From the NCBI GenBank assembly GCA_000745135.1, contig JQNH01000001.1, positions 1,426,001 to 1,490,000 on the forward strand: 64,000 bases of DNA, read 5' to 3'. Positions 1-7,943 of the stretch are shown here, in pieces; positions within the stretch are counted from its first letter, which is position 1; each line of letters opens with the position of its first letter. Both the position numbers and the translations under genes were made by a program. This DNA comes from Rhizobiales bacterium YIM 77505 (GTDB lineage Bacteria > Pseudomonadota > Alphaproteobacteria > Rhizobiales > Beijerinckiaceae). Under the pieces are notes generated by a model that worked only from the letters and a program-made list of their open reading frames with translations, was not told the DNA's origin and ran no database searches.

Positions 1-2
1 CG

Positions 3-1856
3 ATCCGCGATTATCGGGCGCTGCATGCCTTCTCCGTTGCCGAGCGCGAGGCCTTCTGGTCGGCGGTGTGGGATGAGTTCGGCGTTGTCGGCGACAAGGG
101 CGAGCGCGTGCTGATCGACGATCGCATGCCGGGGGCGCGGTTCTTCCCGGACGCCCGCCTGAACTTCGCAGAGAACCTGCTGCGCCGGGACGGCAGCGAG
201 GAGGCCATCGTCTTTCGTGGCGAGGACAAGCTCGAGACCCGCCTCACCTGGGCCGAGCTGCGCGCCCTCGTGTCGCGGTTGCAGCAATGGCTCGCGAGCC
301 AGGGGGTGACGGTCGGCAGCCGGGTCGCAGCCATGATGCCGAACATGCCCGAGACCGTGGCCGCGATGCTCGCCACGGCGTCCCTTGGCGCAACCTGGTC
401 CTCCTGCTCTCCCGATTTCGGGGTGCGCGGGGTGCTCGACCGCTTCGGCCAGATCGAGCCGACCGTTCTCATCGCGTGCGACGGCTACTGGTACGGGGGG
501 CGGCGCATCGAGATCGCCGAGAAGCTGAAGGAGATCGTGCCGGCGCTTCCGACGGTCAGGAGCACGCTCATCGTCCCGTATCTTGGGATCGCGGACGACG
601 TGGCTGGGGCTCTGCCCAACGCCCTTCCCCTGGCAGAGGCCCTTGCGCCCCTTGCGGCGCAGCCCATCCGGTACGAGCGGGTGGGCTTCAACCATCCGCT
701 CTACATCCTCTACTCGTCCGGCACGACGGGCGTGCCGAAGTGCATCGTGCACGGCGTCGGCGGCACGCTCCTCCAGCACCTGAAGGAGCATCGGCTGCAC
801 TGCGACGTCCGCCCTGGCGACCGCGTGTTCTACTTCACCACCTGCGGGTGGATGATGTGGAACTGGCTGGTTTCTGCGCTCGCGAGCGAGGCGACGCTGC
901 TCCTCTTCGACGGCTCTCCTTTCCACCCCAAGCCGAGCGTCCTGTTCGACTATGCTGAAGCCGAGGGCATGACCCTGTTCGGCACGTCGGCGAAATACAT
1001 CGACGCCTGTCGCAAGGAGGGCTTGCGGCCGCGTGATACTCACGACCTTTCGAGTGTGCGGCTCATGACCTCCACAGGCTCGCCGCTGGCGGCGGAGAGC
1101 TTCGACTACGTCTACGAAGCCATCAAGCCCGACATCCATCTGGCCTCCATCTCGGGTGGGACCGACATCGTCTCGTGCTTCGTTCTAGGCGACCCGACGA
1201 GCCCCGTGTGGCGCGGCGAGATCCAAGTTCCGGGTCTCGGCCTTGCGGTCGACGTGTGGGCTGAGGACGGTCGTCCCGTGCGTCAGGAAAAGGGGGAGCT
1301 CGTCTGCACCAAGGCGTTCCCTTCCATGCCGGTGATGTTCTGGAACGACCCGGACGGACGCAAATACCGCGCCGCCTACTTCGAGCGCTTCCCAGGCGTC
1401 TGGCATCACGGCGATTTTGCGGAGTGGACCGAGCATGGCGGCATGATCATCCACGGGCGCTCTGATGCGACGCTCAATCCGGGCGGCGTGCGCATTGGAA
1501 CGGCCGAGATCTATGCCCAGGTGGAACAGATTCCGGAGGTCGTCGAGGCGCTCGCCATCGGCCAGGAGTGGGAGGGGGACGTCCGGATCGTCCTGTTCGT
1601 CCGGCTCAAGCCCGGGCTCACCCTGGATGAGGCGCTCGTGAACGCCATCAAGGCAAAGATCCGCTCCGGGGCCTCGCCACGGCATGTGCCGGCCCGGATC
1701 GTGCAGGTTGCCGACATCCCGCGCACGAAATCGGGCAAGATCACCGAGCTTGCGGTGCGCGACGTCGTGCACGGCCGCGAGGTCAAGAACAAGGAGGCCC
1801 TCGCCAATCCTGAGGCGCTCGAGCTTTTCCGCGATCTTCCGGAGCTACGGAGCTGA
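3..1856 (+). CDS. Acetoacetyl-CoA synthetase, 5' end outside the window
   Basis: ATP-dependent ligation of acetoacetate to CoA, used in ketone-body or polyhydroxybutyrate turnover in the cytoplasm. The frame is open to the left edge, so the N-terminus is missing; a complete family member has about 650 residues and roughly 618 are here. The adenylate-forming signature [10 protein letters not shown] is encoded at 711-740. Further on come the STGSPL stretch, the HHGDF motif and the [15 protein letters not shown] core, and near the C-terminus the TKSGKITEL motif with the catalytic lysine (about 1723-1750). The long form of the family with the CGWMMWN segment separates it from ordinary acetyl-CoA synthetase. 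The stop overlaps the stop of the opposite-strand permease gene by 12 bases. Confidence 0.9.
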   Translation: MRDYRALHAFSVAEREAFWSAVWDEFGVVGDKGERVLIDDRMPGARFFPDARLNFAENLLRRDGSEEAIVFRGEDKLETRLTWAELRALVSRLQQWLASQGVTVGSRVAAMMPNMPETVAAMLATASLGATWSSCSPDFGVRGVLDRFGQIEPTVLIACDGYWYGGRRIEIAEKLKEIVPALPTVRSTLIVPYLGIADDVAGALPNALPLAEALAPLAAQPIRYERVGFNHPLYILYSSGTTGVPKCIVHGVGGTLLQHLKEHRLHCDVRPGDRVFYFTTCGWMMWNWLVSALASEATLLLFDGSPFHPKPSVLFDYAEAEGMTLFGTSAKYIDACRKEGLRPRDTHDLSSVRLMTSTGSPLAAESFDYVYEAIKPDIHLASISGGTDIVSCFVLGDPTSPVWRGEIQVPGLGLAVDVWAEDGRPVRQEKGELVCTKAFPSMPVMFWNDPDGRKYRAAYFERFPGVWHHGDFAEWTEHGGMIIHGRSDATLNPGGVRIGTAEIYAQVEQIPEVVEALAIGQEWEGDVRIVLFVRLKPGLTLDEALVNAIKAKIRSGASPRHVPARIVQVADIPRTKSGKITELAVRDVVHGREVKNKEALANPEALELFRDLPELRS

Positions 1857-3554
1857 CCGGGCGCCTGGCAGAGCGCCGGGCAGCTCCGCGCTTCGTGTCA
1901 GCCTGGCGGCGGGCCACAGGCCGACGACGACGATGGCAAGGGCTGCCAACGCCCCGTCCTCGAACGAACCCCGGGCGGCATGACCGTAAACCAGCGTGGC
2001 GAGTGTTTCGGTATTGAGGGGGCGCAGGAGGAGGGTGGCCGGCAGCTCCTTGGCGCAATCGACGAAGACGAGGAGAGCCGCCGTCGCCAGCGTCGGACGA
2101 AGAAGCGGAAGCTGGACACGCAGCACGAGCTCGCGAGGAGAGGCGCCGAGCATGCGTGCGGCATCCTCCAGATTGGGCGACACCCGCGCGAGCCCCGCGC
2201 CGAGCGATCCGGTCGCGATCGGCAGGAAGCGGATCAGATATGCGATGACGATCCCGACGCCTGAGCCCATCAGGAAGAGGCTGACCCGCTGTCCAGCGAT
2301 CCCCTGCGTGAGGGCGCTGAGAATTTCGTCGGTAGCGATCAGCGGTGAGAGCAGGCCGAGCGCAAGGACCGTGCCCGGGAGCGCATAGCCGAGGCTAAGG
2401 ACGAAGGTCATCGCTTCGGTCAGTCCGCGCCGCGCGAGGCGGGCTGCCGTGACCGCCACGATGCCCAGGAGGAGGGCGGCCACAGTGGCGGTCACCGCTA
2501 CCCCAACGGTTGTCGCCAGGTGCCGCATGAAGTCGGCGTCGAACTGGGTGAGGAGGCCGCGCCTCAGGGTTTCACTAAGGAGGAATCCGACCGGAAGAAC
2601 AAAGCCCAGCGCGACGGGCAGAGCGCAGGCGACAAAGGACGCCAGGCTTGCGAACCCGGTGAGCGGGACGGGGGCGGGTGGACGGTGGCGCCGCGTCGCT
2701 CCGGCATAGCGTCGTGATCGCCGGCCCGCGCGCTCGAGGAGAATGAGGCCGACGACCAGAACCAGCATGGTGCAGGCGATCTGGGCGGCTCCGGGCAGGC
2801 TGCCCTGGTTGAGCCATGTCGTGTAGATCGAGACCGTCAGGGTCCGCACGCCGAGATGCTCGGCGGCGCCGATGTCGTTCAACGCCTCCAGCAGCGCGAG
2901 AGCAAGGCCGACGGCGAGCGCTGGGCGGGCGAGGGGCAGCGCAACGGTGCGGAACAGCTGAAAGCGGCTCGCTCCCAGTGTTCGCGCCACCTCCAGCATC
3001 GAGGCGCTCTGGGTCATGAACATGGTGCGGGCCGTAAGATACACGTAGGGGTACAGAACGAACGACATCACCGCGATGCAGCCGCCGAGCGACCGGATCT
3101 CGGGAAACCAGTATTCGCCACGGGACTGCCAACCGATCGCGCCGCGCAGCGCGGATTGAACGGGTCCCGCTGCATCGAGGATCTCCACATAGATATAGGC
3201 TGTGATGTAGGTCGGAACTGCAAGCGGGAGCGGGAGGAGCCAGGCAAGCGCGTCCCGGCCGGGAAAGCGATGCACGGTGACGAGCCACGCCGTCCCGAGG
3301 CCCATCGTGCCCGCAAGAAGAGCGACACCGATCAGAAGGGCAGCTGTCTCGGCGAGAGCCGCAGGCATGACATGCGACGCGAGGCGCGGCCACACCGATG
3401 CGTCGCCGCTCAGCGCGGTCACAGTCAGCGACACGATGGGCGTCAGAACGAGTCCGGCCGTGCCGATGAGCACGAGGATGGACCACGCCGGCGCGCTGCG
3501 AAACATGCGGGCTCGGCCAGGGAGGCGGTCAACCGGAACATGTGCGACCTTCAC
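1845..3554 (-). CDS. ABC transporter permease, fused two-domain iron(III)/thiamine type
   Basis: Inner-membrane permease of about 569 residues with two homologous halves, each ending in a cytoplasmic EAA loop: the first ([18 protein letters not shown]) at about residues 188-212, the second ([18 protein letters not shown]) at about 464-488. This fused arrangement is typical of FbpB/AfuB-type ferric iron permeases and of ThiP. About a dozen hydrophobic segments are visible. I place the start at the GTG at 3554 because AGGAG lies seven bases upstream; the frame is open further out but that part is Arg/Pro-rich and unlike a protein of this family. No periplasmic binding protein or ATPase gene is adjacent, so the substrate is inferred only from family architecture. 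Confidence 0.82.
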   Translation of the reverse strand: MKVAHVPVDRLPGRARMFRSAPAWSILVLIGTAGLVLTPIVSLTVTALSGDASVWPRLASHVMPAALAETAALLIGVALLAGTMGLGTAWLVTVHRFPGRDALAWLLPLPLAVPTYITAYIYVEILDAAGPVQSALRGAIGWQSRGEYWFPEIRSLGGCIAVMSFVLYPYVYLTARTMFMTQSASMLEVARTLGASRFQLFRTVALPLARPALAVGLALALLEALNDIGAAEHLGVRTLTVSIYTTWLNQGSLPGAAQIACTMLVLVVGLILLERAGRRSRRYAGATRRHRPPAPVPLTGFASLASFVACALPVALGFVLPVGFLLSETLRRGLLTQFDADFMRHLATTVGVAVTATVAALLLGIVAVTAARLARRGLTEAMTFVLSLGYALPGTVLALGLLSPLIATDEILSALTQGIAGQRVSLFLMGSGVGIVIAYLIRFLPIATGSLGAGLARVSPNLEDAARMLGASPRELVLRVQLPLLRPTLATAALLVFVDCAKELPATLLLRPLNTETLATLVYGHAARGSFEDGALAALAIVVVGLWPAARLTRSAELPGALPGARSAP

Positions 3555-3870
3555 CGGAGCGCTCCTGCGTCGCGGTCCGGCAAAGCGTCTGTCGGAGTCT
3601 TTCCCTGCCGGGTCGGACGTATGATGGGCACCCGGCGGCGATCGTCTTGCATGAGCGGTTGCGTGTCCGAGGCGGCGAACCGGAGAACCTTCCACGCCCG
3701 TCAATGGCGCGCCGTCGCGTCAAAGCACGCACGACCTCATCCGGTCAAGAAAGCAAGATCGCGCAAGCGTTTAGACGAGCTCTGTTTAGACGAGCTCCAA
3801 TGTGGCGAGAACGGGGAGCCATAGGCATCGAGGGCGGCGCCTTCGTCCTCCGCAAGGCGGCGCGTGGCCG
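3555..3870. other. Intergenic region upstream of the ABC permease
   Basis: A 316-base stretch between the permease start and the end of the YcaO cluster. I see no convincing gene. Its only conspicuous structure is the 15-base tandem repeat at 3769-3798. Confidence 0.5.
3769..3798. repeat. Two perfect-to-near-perfect 15-bp tandem copies of GTTTAGACGAGCTCY
   Basis: GTTTAGACGAGCTCT is followed directly by GTTTAGACGAGCTCC. Each unit contains the palindrome GAGCTC. It lies about 215 bases upstream of the permease start and 73-102 bases beyond the stop of the 3871-4623 gene. The TTTAGA half resembles half an iron-control-element (Irr) site, but the second inverted half is absent, so that reading is weak. 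Confidence 0.6.
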
Positions 3871-4623
3871 TCAGGGGCCGGTTAAACGACCTCCTCGATG
3901 GGCCATCTGCATGTCGGAACGGTAGGTATTGGGCGGCCGCCGTCCCGGCAGATTGGCGTCGAGCACAAGCTTCTGTACGTCGTCCACGGACACGTTGAGC
4001 TCGATGACCCGGGTGTTGGATTTGACGCGCCATGCCCGATACCAAGCGGGCGGGTTGGATCGTGGCGGGTCGAGATCGAAGCCACAGCCGATATGCCGGT
4101 CGTCTCCGTCCTCTCCCTCGAACGCAAAGATCCGTGGCTTGTCGAAGCGGTAGCAATGGCCTTCGAAGGCATAGCCATAGGCTGCAATGATTTGCAGTTG
4201 CCGCCCTGCACGCGCACCAGCTTTGAAGCCCTCCACGCGCAAGTCCCACGGCCCCTCGATGTTCAGATTGGCATAGCCGATCGCGCCGATCTGCGCCGCT
4301 GCCGTCGCTTGAACCCCGCCAGCCCCCGGTGGATCGATCACGACGGTGGGTGGGTTGTTGTACCCGAAGCCGGAGTCGATGATGGTGATCTGGGTGACCG
4401 CGCCCGCGGCGTTCACCTCGGCACGGGCGCGGGCTCCCTGACCTCCGCCGCCCGTCAATTCGACCCTTGGCGGGGAGTGCCTGTCATATTGTGTGCCTCC
4501 CACGAGGTTCTGGAACCCCGTTACGCCCGTGTGCCCGGTCAGCGCTATTCCATAGAAAATCACTTCGTCTGGCGAGAACCGGCTGATCCTCCCGGGCGCT
4601 GGAATACAGTTGCAATCATCCAT
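3871..4623 (-). CDS. Hypothetical protein with Gly/Tyr/Pro beta-repeat motif, last gene of the YcaO cluster
   Basis: I do not recognise a family for the whole 250-residue protein. The start is the ATG at 4623, with GGAGG five bases upstream; the in-frame TTG codons just before it are ignored. The N-terminus MDDCNCIPAPG carries a CxC pair. The middle has a glycine-rich stretch followed by TQITIIDSGFGYNNPPTVVI, a motif (V-x-I-x-x-x-G-x-GY-x-x-PPTV-x-I) that recurs in beta-rich phage and cell-surface proteins. There is no signal peptide or membrane segment. It lies 45 bases after the metalloprotease gene on the same strand, so it is probably co-transcribed and may be a substrate or partner of the modification enzymes. 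That role is inference. Confidence 0.7.
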   Translation of the reverse strand: MDDCNCIPAPGRISRFSPDEVIFYGIALTGHTGVTGFQNLVGGTQYDRHSPPRVELTGGGGQGARARAEVNAAGAVTQITIIDSGFGYNNPPTVVIDPPGAGGVQATAAAQIGAIGYANLNIEGPWDLRVEGFKAGARAGRQLQIIAAYGYAFEGHCYRFDKPRIFAFEGEDGDDRHIGCGFDLDPPRSNPPAWYRAWRVKSNTRVIELNVSVDDVQKLVLDANLPGRRPPNTYRSDMQMAHRGGRLTGP

Positions 4624-4668
4624 GTTCGCCTCCAACAAGGGCCGCCCTTCGGCCGTTCCTCACCGCAG

Positions 4669-5868
4669 TCAGACAATCAGGCGCCAAGCGAAATTCTGAT
4701 GGATGCGAGCCGCGAAACGTCGCGCACGGCCCGCTTCGGCCGTCGCGACGACCGCGTCCGCTGCTTCCGCAAAGGACAGCCCGTCCGGGCCGAGCATGCG
4801 CCAGGACCGTGCCAGCGTCTCCCCTACGAGGTCCCGCGCCTCGACGAGCGCAGATTTCACCGCAAAGTGACGGAGCTCGTAGCTGTCGCGGGACACCAGG
4901 ATCTCCCGGTCGATGTCGGCCTGAGTGAGGTCGACCCTGACCTCCTCGATCTCTCGGGTGTCGAGATCGGAGAGACCGCGTTCGAGGAGGAGGAGCTGAA
5001 AGATCTCAAGGAGAGAGTCGAAGAGGGCGCCGGCGAACGGCTTGGAGAAATCATGCACTTCCGCGCCCACATCGCCCGCTTTGAGAGAGTGGCTGAGCAC
5101 GCGGATCTGCTTTTCGTCGCCCAGCTCTGCGAAGCGATCGAGTTCATTGACGATGTAGAGATTGCCGCGCGTGCGACGCAGAATCCGGTCGACCGCGGTG
5201 TCGAAATGAAGAAGCCCGAGGAGCGAGAGAAAGTCGGCCACGGCCTCGTGGTAGGCAAGGAACTCCTGGGACGGTGCCCCTCGCGGTGTGCCGAGCACGC
5301 CGAGGAGAACCAAGTGTCCAGTCTCGTGCGCGATGGCGTCGAAGTTCAGCGCATATGGGATCGGCTCGTCGCGTGAATCATCCTCACCAAGCTCCAGGTA
5401 GCCGAAGCCGGACTGGGCGTTGTTCCAGGGGATGCGCGGCACGACTTCGAGCCGGTCATAGTCCGGCTCGAAGAACCAGGGGATTTCGCTTCCCCAGTAG
5501 TTCTCGCAGATGTCGAGAACGCGATGCACGCAGGCGAAGGCATGGGCGGAAAGGAAGCCTCGCGAATCGGGCGGCAGGTGATCGTAATGGCCATCGGGTC
5601 CCGGCTCGGGCGGAGGATAGCAGGCACTCCGGCACGGGGGGAGGAAAGGAAAGCCATAAGGCTCCTTCGGCACGAGTGGATCGATCACGTAGATCCGCCG
5701 ATCGGCTGGTCCCGGACCGATGCGGTCCGGCGGAGTCGCGATCCACACGGGCTCGGGTCGCTCGTATCCAGGGATGAACGGAGGTTGCGGAAAGACGAGG
5801 AAACGCGTTCCAAGCCAACCGGATCCGACGGCGGCCGCCTCCATGCGCACATCTGCAACCGGGCTCAT
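4669..5868 (-). CDS. Gluzincin-type zinc metalloprotease (HETGH), in the YcaO cluster
   Basis: Predicted zinc endopeptidase. Counting from the ATG at 5868 (399 residues), HETGH lies at about 181-185 and is followed about 23 residues later by HEAVADF, whose glutamate (about 208) is the expected third zinc ligand and whose aspartate is also conserved in the thermolysin-like (M4) clan. No secretion signal is visible, so it probably acts in the cytoplasm. An upstream in-frame ATG at 5913 would add 15 residues but has no ribosome-binding site. The ATG at 5868 forms an ATGA overlap with a possible 44-residue peptide frame. The context, directly after TfuA, suggests processing of a modified peptide or protein. 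A C7/G7 tract (5883-5889) just upstream makes the N-terminal frame sensitive to sequencing error. Confidence 0.72.
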   Translation of the reverse strand: MSPVADVRMEAAAVGSGWLGTRFLVFPQPPFIPGYERPEPVWIATPPDRIGPGPADRRIYVIDPLVPKEPYGFPFLPPCRSACYPPPEPGPDGHYDHLPPDSRGFLSAHAFACVHRVLDICENYWGSEIPWFFEPDYDRLEVVPRIPWNNAQSGFGYLELGEDDSRDEPIPYALNFDAIAHETGHLVLLGVLGTPRGAPSQEFLAYHEAVADFLSLLGLLHFDTAVDRILRRTRGNLYIVNELDRFAELGDEKQIRVLSHSLKAGDVGAEVHDFSKPFAGALFDSLLEIFQLLLLERGLSDLDTREIEEVRVDLTQADIDREILVSRDSYELRHFAVKSALVEARDLVGETLARSWRMLGPDGLSFAEAADAVVATAEAGRARRFAARIHQNFAWRLIV

Positions 5869-5999
5869 GGAATGGAGCCCCGCCCCCCCGGAATAGCTGA
5901 CGTAGAGGAACATAATTCAGTGGCTGTGTCACCTCTGAGGACGACGCGCCCACAGCGTTTGAAGCGCTTGAGCACCAACAACGGCCTGGGGGCGTCCAC
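5865..5999 (-). CDS. Possible 44-residue peptide between tfuA and the protease (candidate RiPP precursor)
   Basis: A short frame starting with GTG two bases after the TfuA stop codon; GGAG at the end of tfuA is positioned as a ribosome-binding site. Its TGA overlaps the ATG at 5868 of the protease gene as ATGA. The product is basic in the first half (LKRFKRCGR) and ends with a Cys/Ser/Thr-rich segment, TELCSSTSAIPGG, the kind of residues YcaO enzymes modify. Third positions are less GC-rich than in the neighbours. It may be only a chance frame or, if the G7 tract is miscounted, an N-terminal extension of the protease. No homologue is known to me. Confidence 0.35.
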   Translation of the reverse strand: MDAPRPLLVLKRFKRCGRVVLRGDTATELCSSTSAIPGGRGSIP

Positions 6000-6001
6000 G
6001 C

Positions 6002-6754
6002 CTACTCCGCTTCGATCCCGGCGGCATCCAGGTCGTCGATCAACGCCTCGGTCCACCGGAAGGACGCAATCTCGCCGGCTCGTGGCGGAAGCGTCATGCC
6101 GGTCGCCAGCTTCTCCAGCAGGCCGACAGCGTCGTTCCGCTTCTGGTCCACTGCGTTCTCCGCAATCCAGCGCTCAAGAGGAGGCAAATCCTGCCGCCAC
6201 TCCTCGTCCCATGAAGCGCGCGCCCTGGCGAAGACATGGGCGAAGGTGCGGTCGACAAAGTGGATCCCCCTTGCAATGTCTTCGAGCGAGCGCCGCTGAT
6301 GAGCCCTGACGAGCCCCGCACGCTCGGCTCGTCGCAGGGTGAGACGAATATTGATGAGAGCATCCGAAAGCGGATGGGCGCCAATCGAGGACGGAGTCAT
6401 GGCGACCGCGACCTCGTCGTCGTCGGCGAGCGGGGTCGCTCGATACCAGCGGTAGATCAGGCCGTGGCCTTGCATGCCGAAGCCGAAGAGTTCGGCTGCG
6501 CGCAGCGCCCCCATGCTGGCCGCGCCGAAGACCAGAACGCCGCGACTGAGCGCCCACAGGATTTCCTTGTGCCTCACGGCCGGGACTCTGGCGAAGGCGC
6601 CGTCGATGAGGACGAGGACGCGCGGCTCGTATGTCTTCACCGCGCGGACCACGGCGCCTTGCTCGACGGGCGGCAGGTAGATGGCGTCGAGAATCGCTTC
6701 CGCACGATCCCGTTCGAGTGTTGGTCCGAGAAAAACGACGATTCGGTCCGTCAT
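6002..6754 (-). CDS. tfuA: TfuA-like protein, partner of YcaO
   Basis: 250 residues. It has the hallmark TfuA core: IVVFLGPTL at the N-terminus, then LIDGAF, then RHKEILWAL (about 61-69) and the signature GAASMGALRAAEL (about 77-89). TfuA proteins accompany YcaO enzymes and are needed for thioamide formation, for example on methanogen methyl-CoM reductase; the family name comes from the trifolitoxin locus. Their likely job is sulfur delivery. The start ATG at 6754 lies one base after the YcaO stop (TGAGATG), so the two are translationally coupled. The frame runs further upstream inside ycaO but without support. The biochemical role here is inferred from family and pairing. Confidence 0.9.
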   Translation of the reverse strand: MTDRIVVFLGPTLERDRAEAILDAIYLPPVEQGAVVRAVKTYEPRVLVLIDGAFARVPAVRHKEILWALSRGVLVFGAASMGALRAAELFGFGMQGHGLIYRWYRATPLADDDEVAVAMTPSSIGAHPLSDALINIRLTLRRAERAGLVRAHQRRSLEDIARGIHFVDRTFAHVFARARASWDEEWRQDLPPLERWIAENAVDQKRNDAVGLLEKLATGMTLPPRAGEIASFRWTEALIDDLDAAGIEAE

Positions 6755-6755
6755 C

Positions 6756-7943
6756 TCAGTGGCGTCTTCCCGGGTCCAGAGGGGGTGCGACAAGCCGAAG
6801 GACGTGAATGCCGGCAGCCTCGTCCGAGAAGAGCGGAACGACGATGGCCGCACGCGCTCCTGCCTTCGCGAGCGCGTCGATAAGGGTGTCCACCGGATCG
6901 GAAGGTGAGGGGAGCGCCGAACCGTCCCAACGAAGAGGCCGCGGCGGCTCGGCAAGCTGCACACGCCATTCCGCGAGCTGCGCACGGTCGTACTCTTCCA
7001 GATAGGTTCTCCGCGTCATGTCTTCCCGCGCGCCTGCGATCGCGGCGAGTCTGGCTTGGCAGGCCTCGAGCAACGCCTTTGCGAGGGCGAGATCATGATC
7101 GAACGCGCAGGCGAACCCCTCGGCCGGAAGGGGCGCGAGCTCGGAGCCCTCGTCCTTCTCCATCACATGAACCCAGTAGACCGGCAGTCTGTGAGGAGCC
7201 GGCACGCGCCAAGCGCCTACGAGCAAATGAGCCTCGCGCAGCTTGTGCAGCAGACCCGCGGAGGCCCGCCCAACCTTGCTGAGGTCCATCTGCCAGCGGT
7301 CGAAAAAACAGACGTCCCGATCGGCCGCGGACACCGCTTGCCGCTCCAGGACTTCGCACGCAGCTTGGATGAAGGCAGCCCGCAGACTTGCGCCGGCGCC
7401 GAGACCGGTCGTGGTGCGCGCGAACACACGCGGATGAGGCGAGGGCCAGGTGTACTGCGTGTCGACGAGCGCAGCCGGAACCGGGATGATGGTGCTGGAA
7501 AAAAGGTCCCAGCCGTCGACCCAGGCGAGCGGGCGGGTGCTCCAATGCGCGTCGGCCTCCGCGCTCACCATGCCGCTGAAGAGGCTGGCGGCGGCGGGGC
7601 CGATTTCCGCAGCGCTGGCAACCTGCAGCTTGTCCTCCGGAATCCGTTCGGCAGCCCATGTCTCGACGGCCTCCATGAGCGCGGATGCAGCGGCCTCGAT
7701 GAGTGTCAGGCCTTTTCCCTGGGCAACGGCGTTTGAGAGGGCCAGGGGGCGGACCACCTGTGCGACGGGAATCCCGATGCGATCGAGCCGGGTGATCGAT
7801 CCGAGGCGCGTGATGCCGAAGGTCCGCCGCCGCGCCAGTACCGTGCGGACGATCTTTTCGGCACTGTTCCCCGAACCAGTGCTGTCGGCCGGCGACCATC
7901 GCAAGGCTTCAGGGACGTCATTGGCCGGCGGAGCGAGAGTCAC
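6756..7943 (-). CDS. ycaO: YcaO-domain protein (ATP-dependent amide-backbone modification)
   Basis: 395 residues. YcaO enzymes activate a backbone amide by phosphorylation with ATP, giving azolines or, with TfuA, thioamides. Visible ATP/Mg-binding motifs are SALMEAVETW (S87, E91, E94) and CEVLERQAV (E197, E200, R201); the RTTTGLGAG stretch (about 176-184) is also typical. The protein ends PLDPGRRH and lacks the PxPxP tail of many azoline-forming cyclodehydratases, which fits a TfuA-type member. The start is the GTG at 7943, overlapping the TGA of the cyclase/AAA gene as GTGA, so it is coupled to that regulator and to tfuA. Substrate unknown. A role in ribosomal protein S12 modification, as for E. 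coli YcaO, cannot be excluded. Confidence 0.9.
   Translation of the reverse strand: MTLAPPANDVPEALRWSPADSTGSGNSAEKIVRTVLARRRTFGITRLGSITRLDRIGIPVAQVVRPLALSNAVAQGKGLTLIEAAASALMEAVETWAAERIPEDKLQVASAAEIGPAAASLFSGMVSAEADAHWSTRPLAWVDGWDLFSSTIIPVPAALVDTQYTWPSPHPRVFARTTTGLGAGASLRAAFIQAACEVLERQAVSAADRDVCFFDRWQMDLSKVGRASAGLLHKLREAHLLVGAWRVPAPHRLPVYWVHVMEKDEGSELAPLPAEGFACAFDHDLALAKALLEACQARLAAIAGAREDMTRRTYLEEYDRAQLAEWRVQLAEPPRPLRWDGSALPSPSDPVDTLIDALAKAGARAAIVVPLFSDEAAGIHVLRLVAPPLDPGRRH

Noticed and set aside
2856-3824. A 322-codon plus-strand frame opposite the ABC permease
   Set aside because: Its product is Arg/Gly/His-rich without domain features, and the opposite strand carries a clear membrane protein with EAA motifs; long antisense frames are common in GC-rich DNA.
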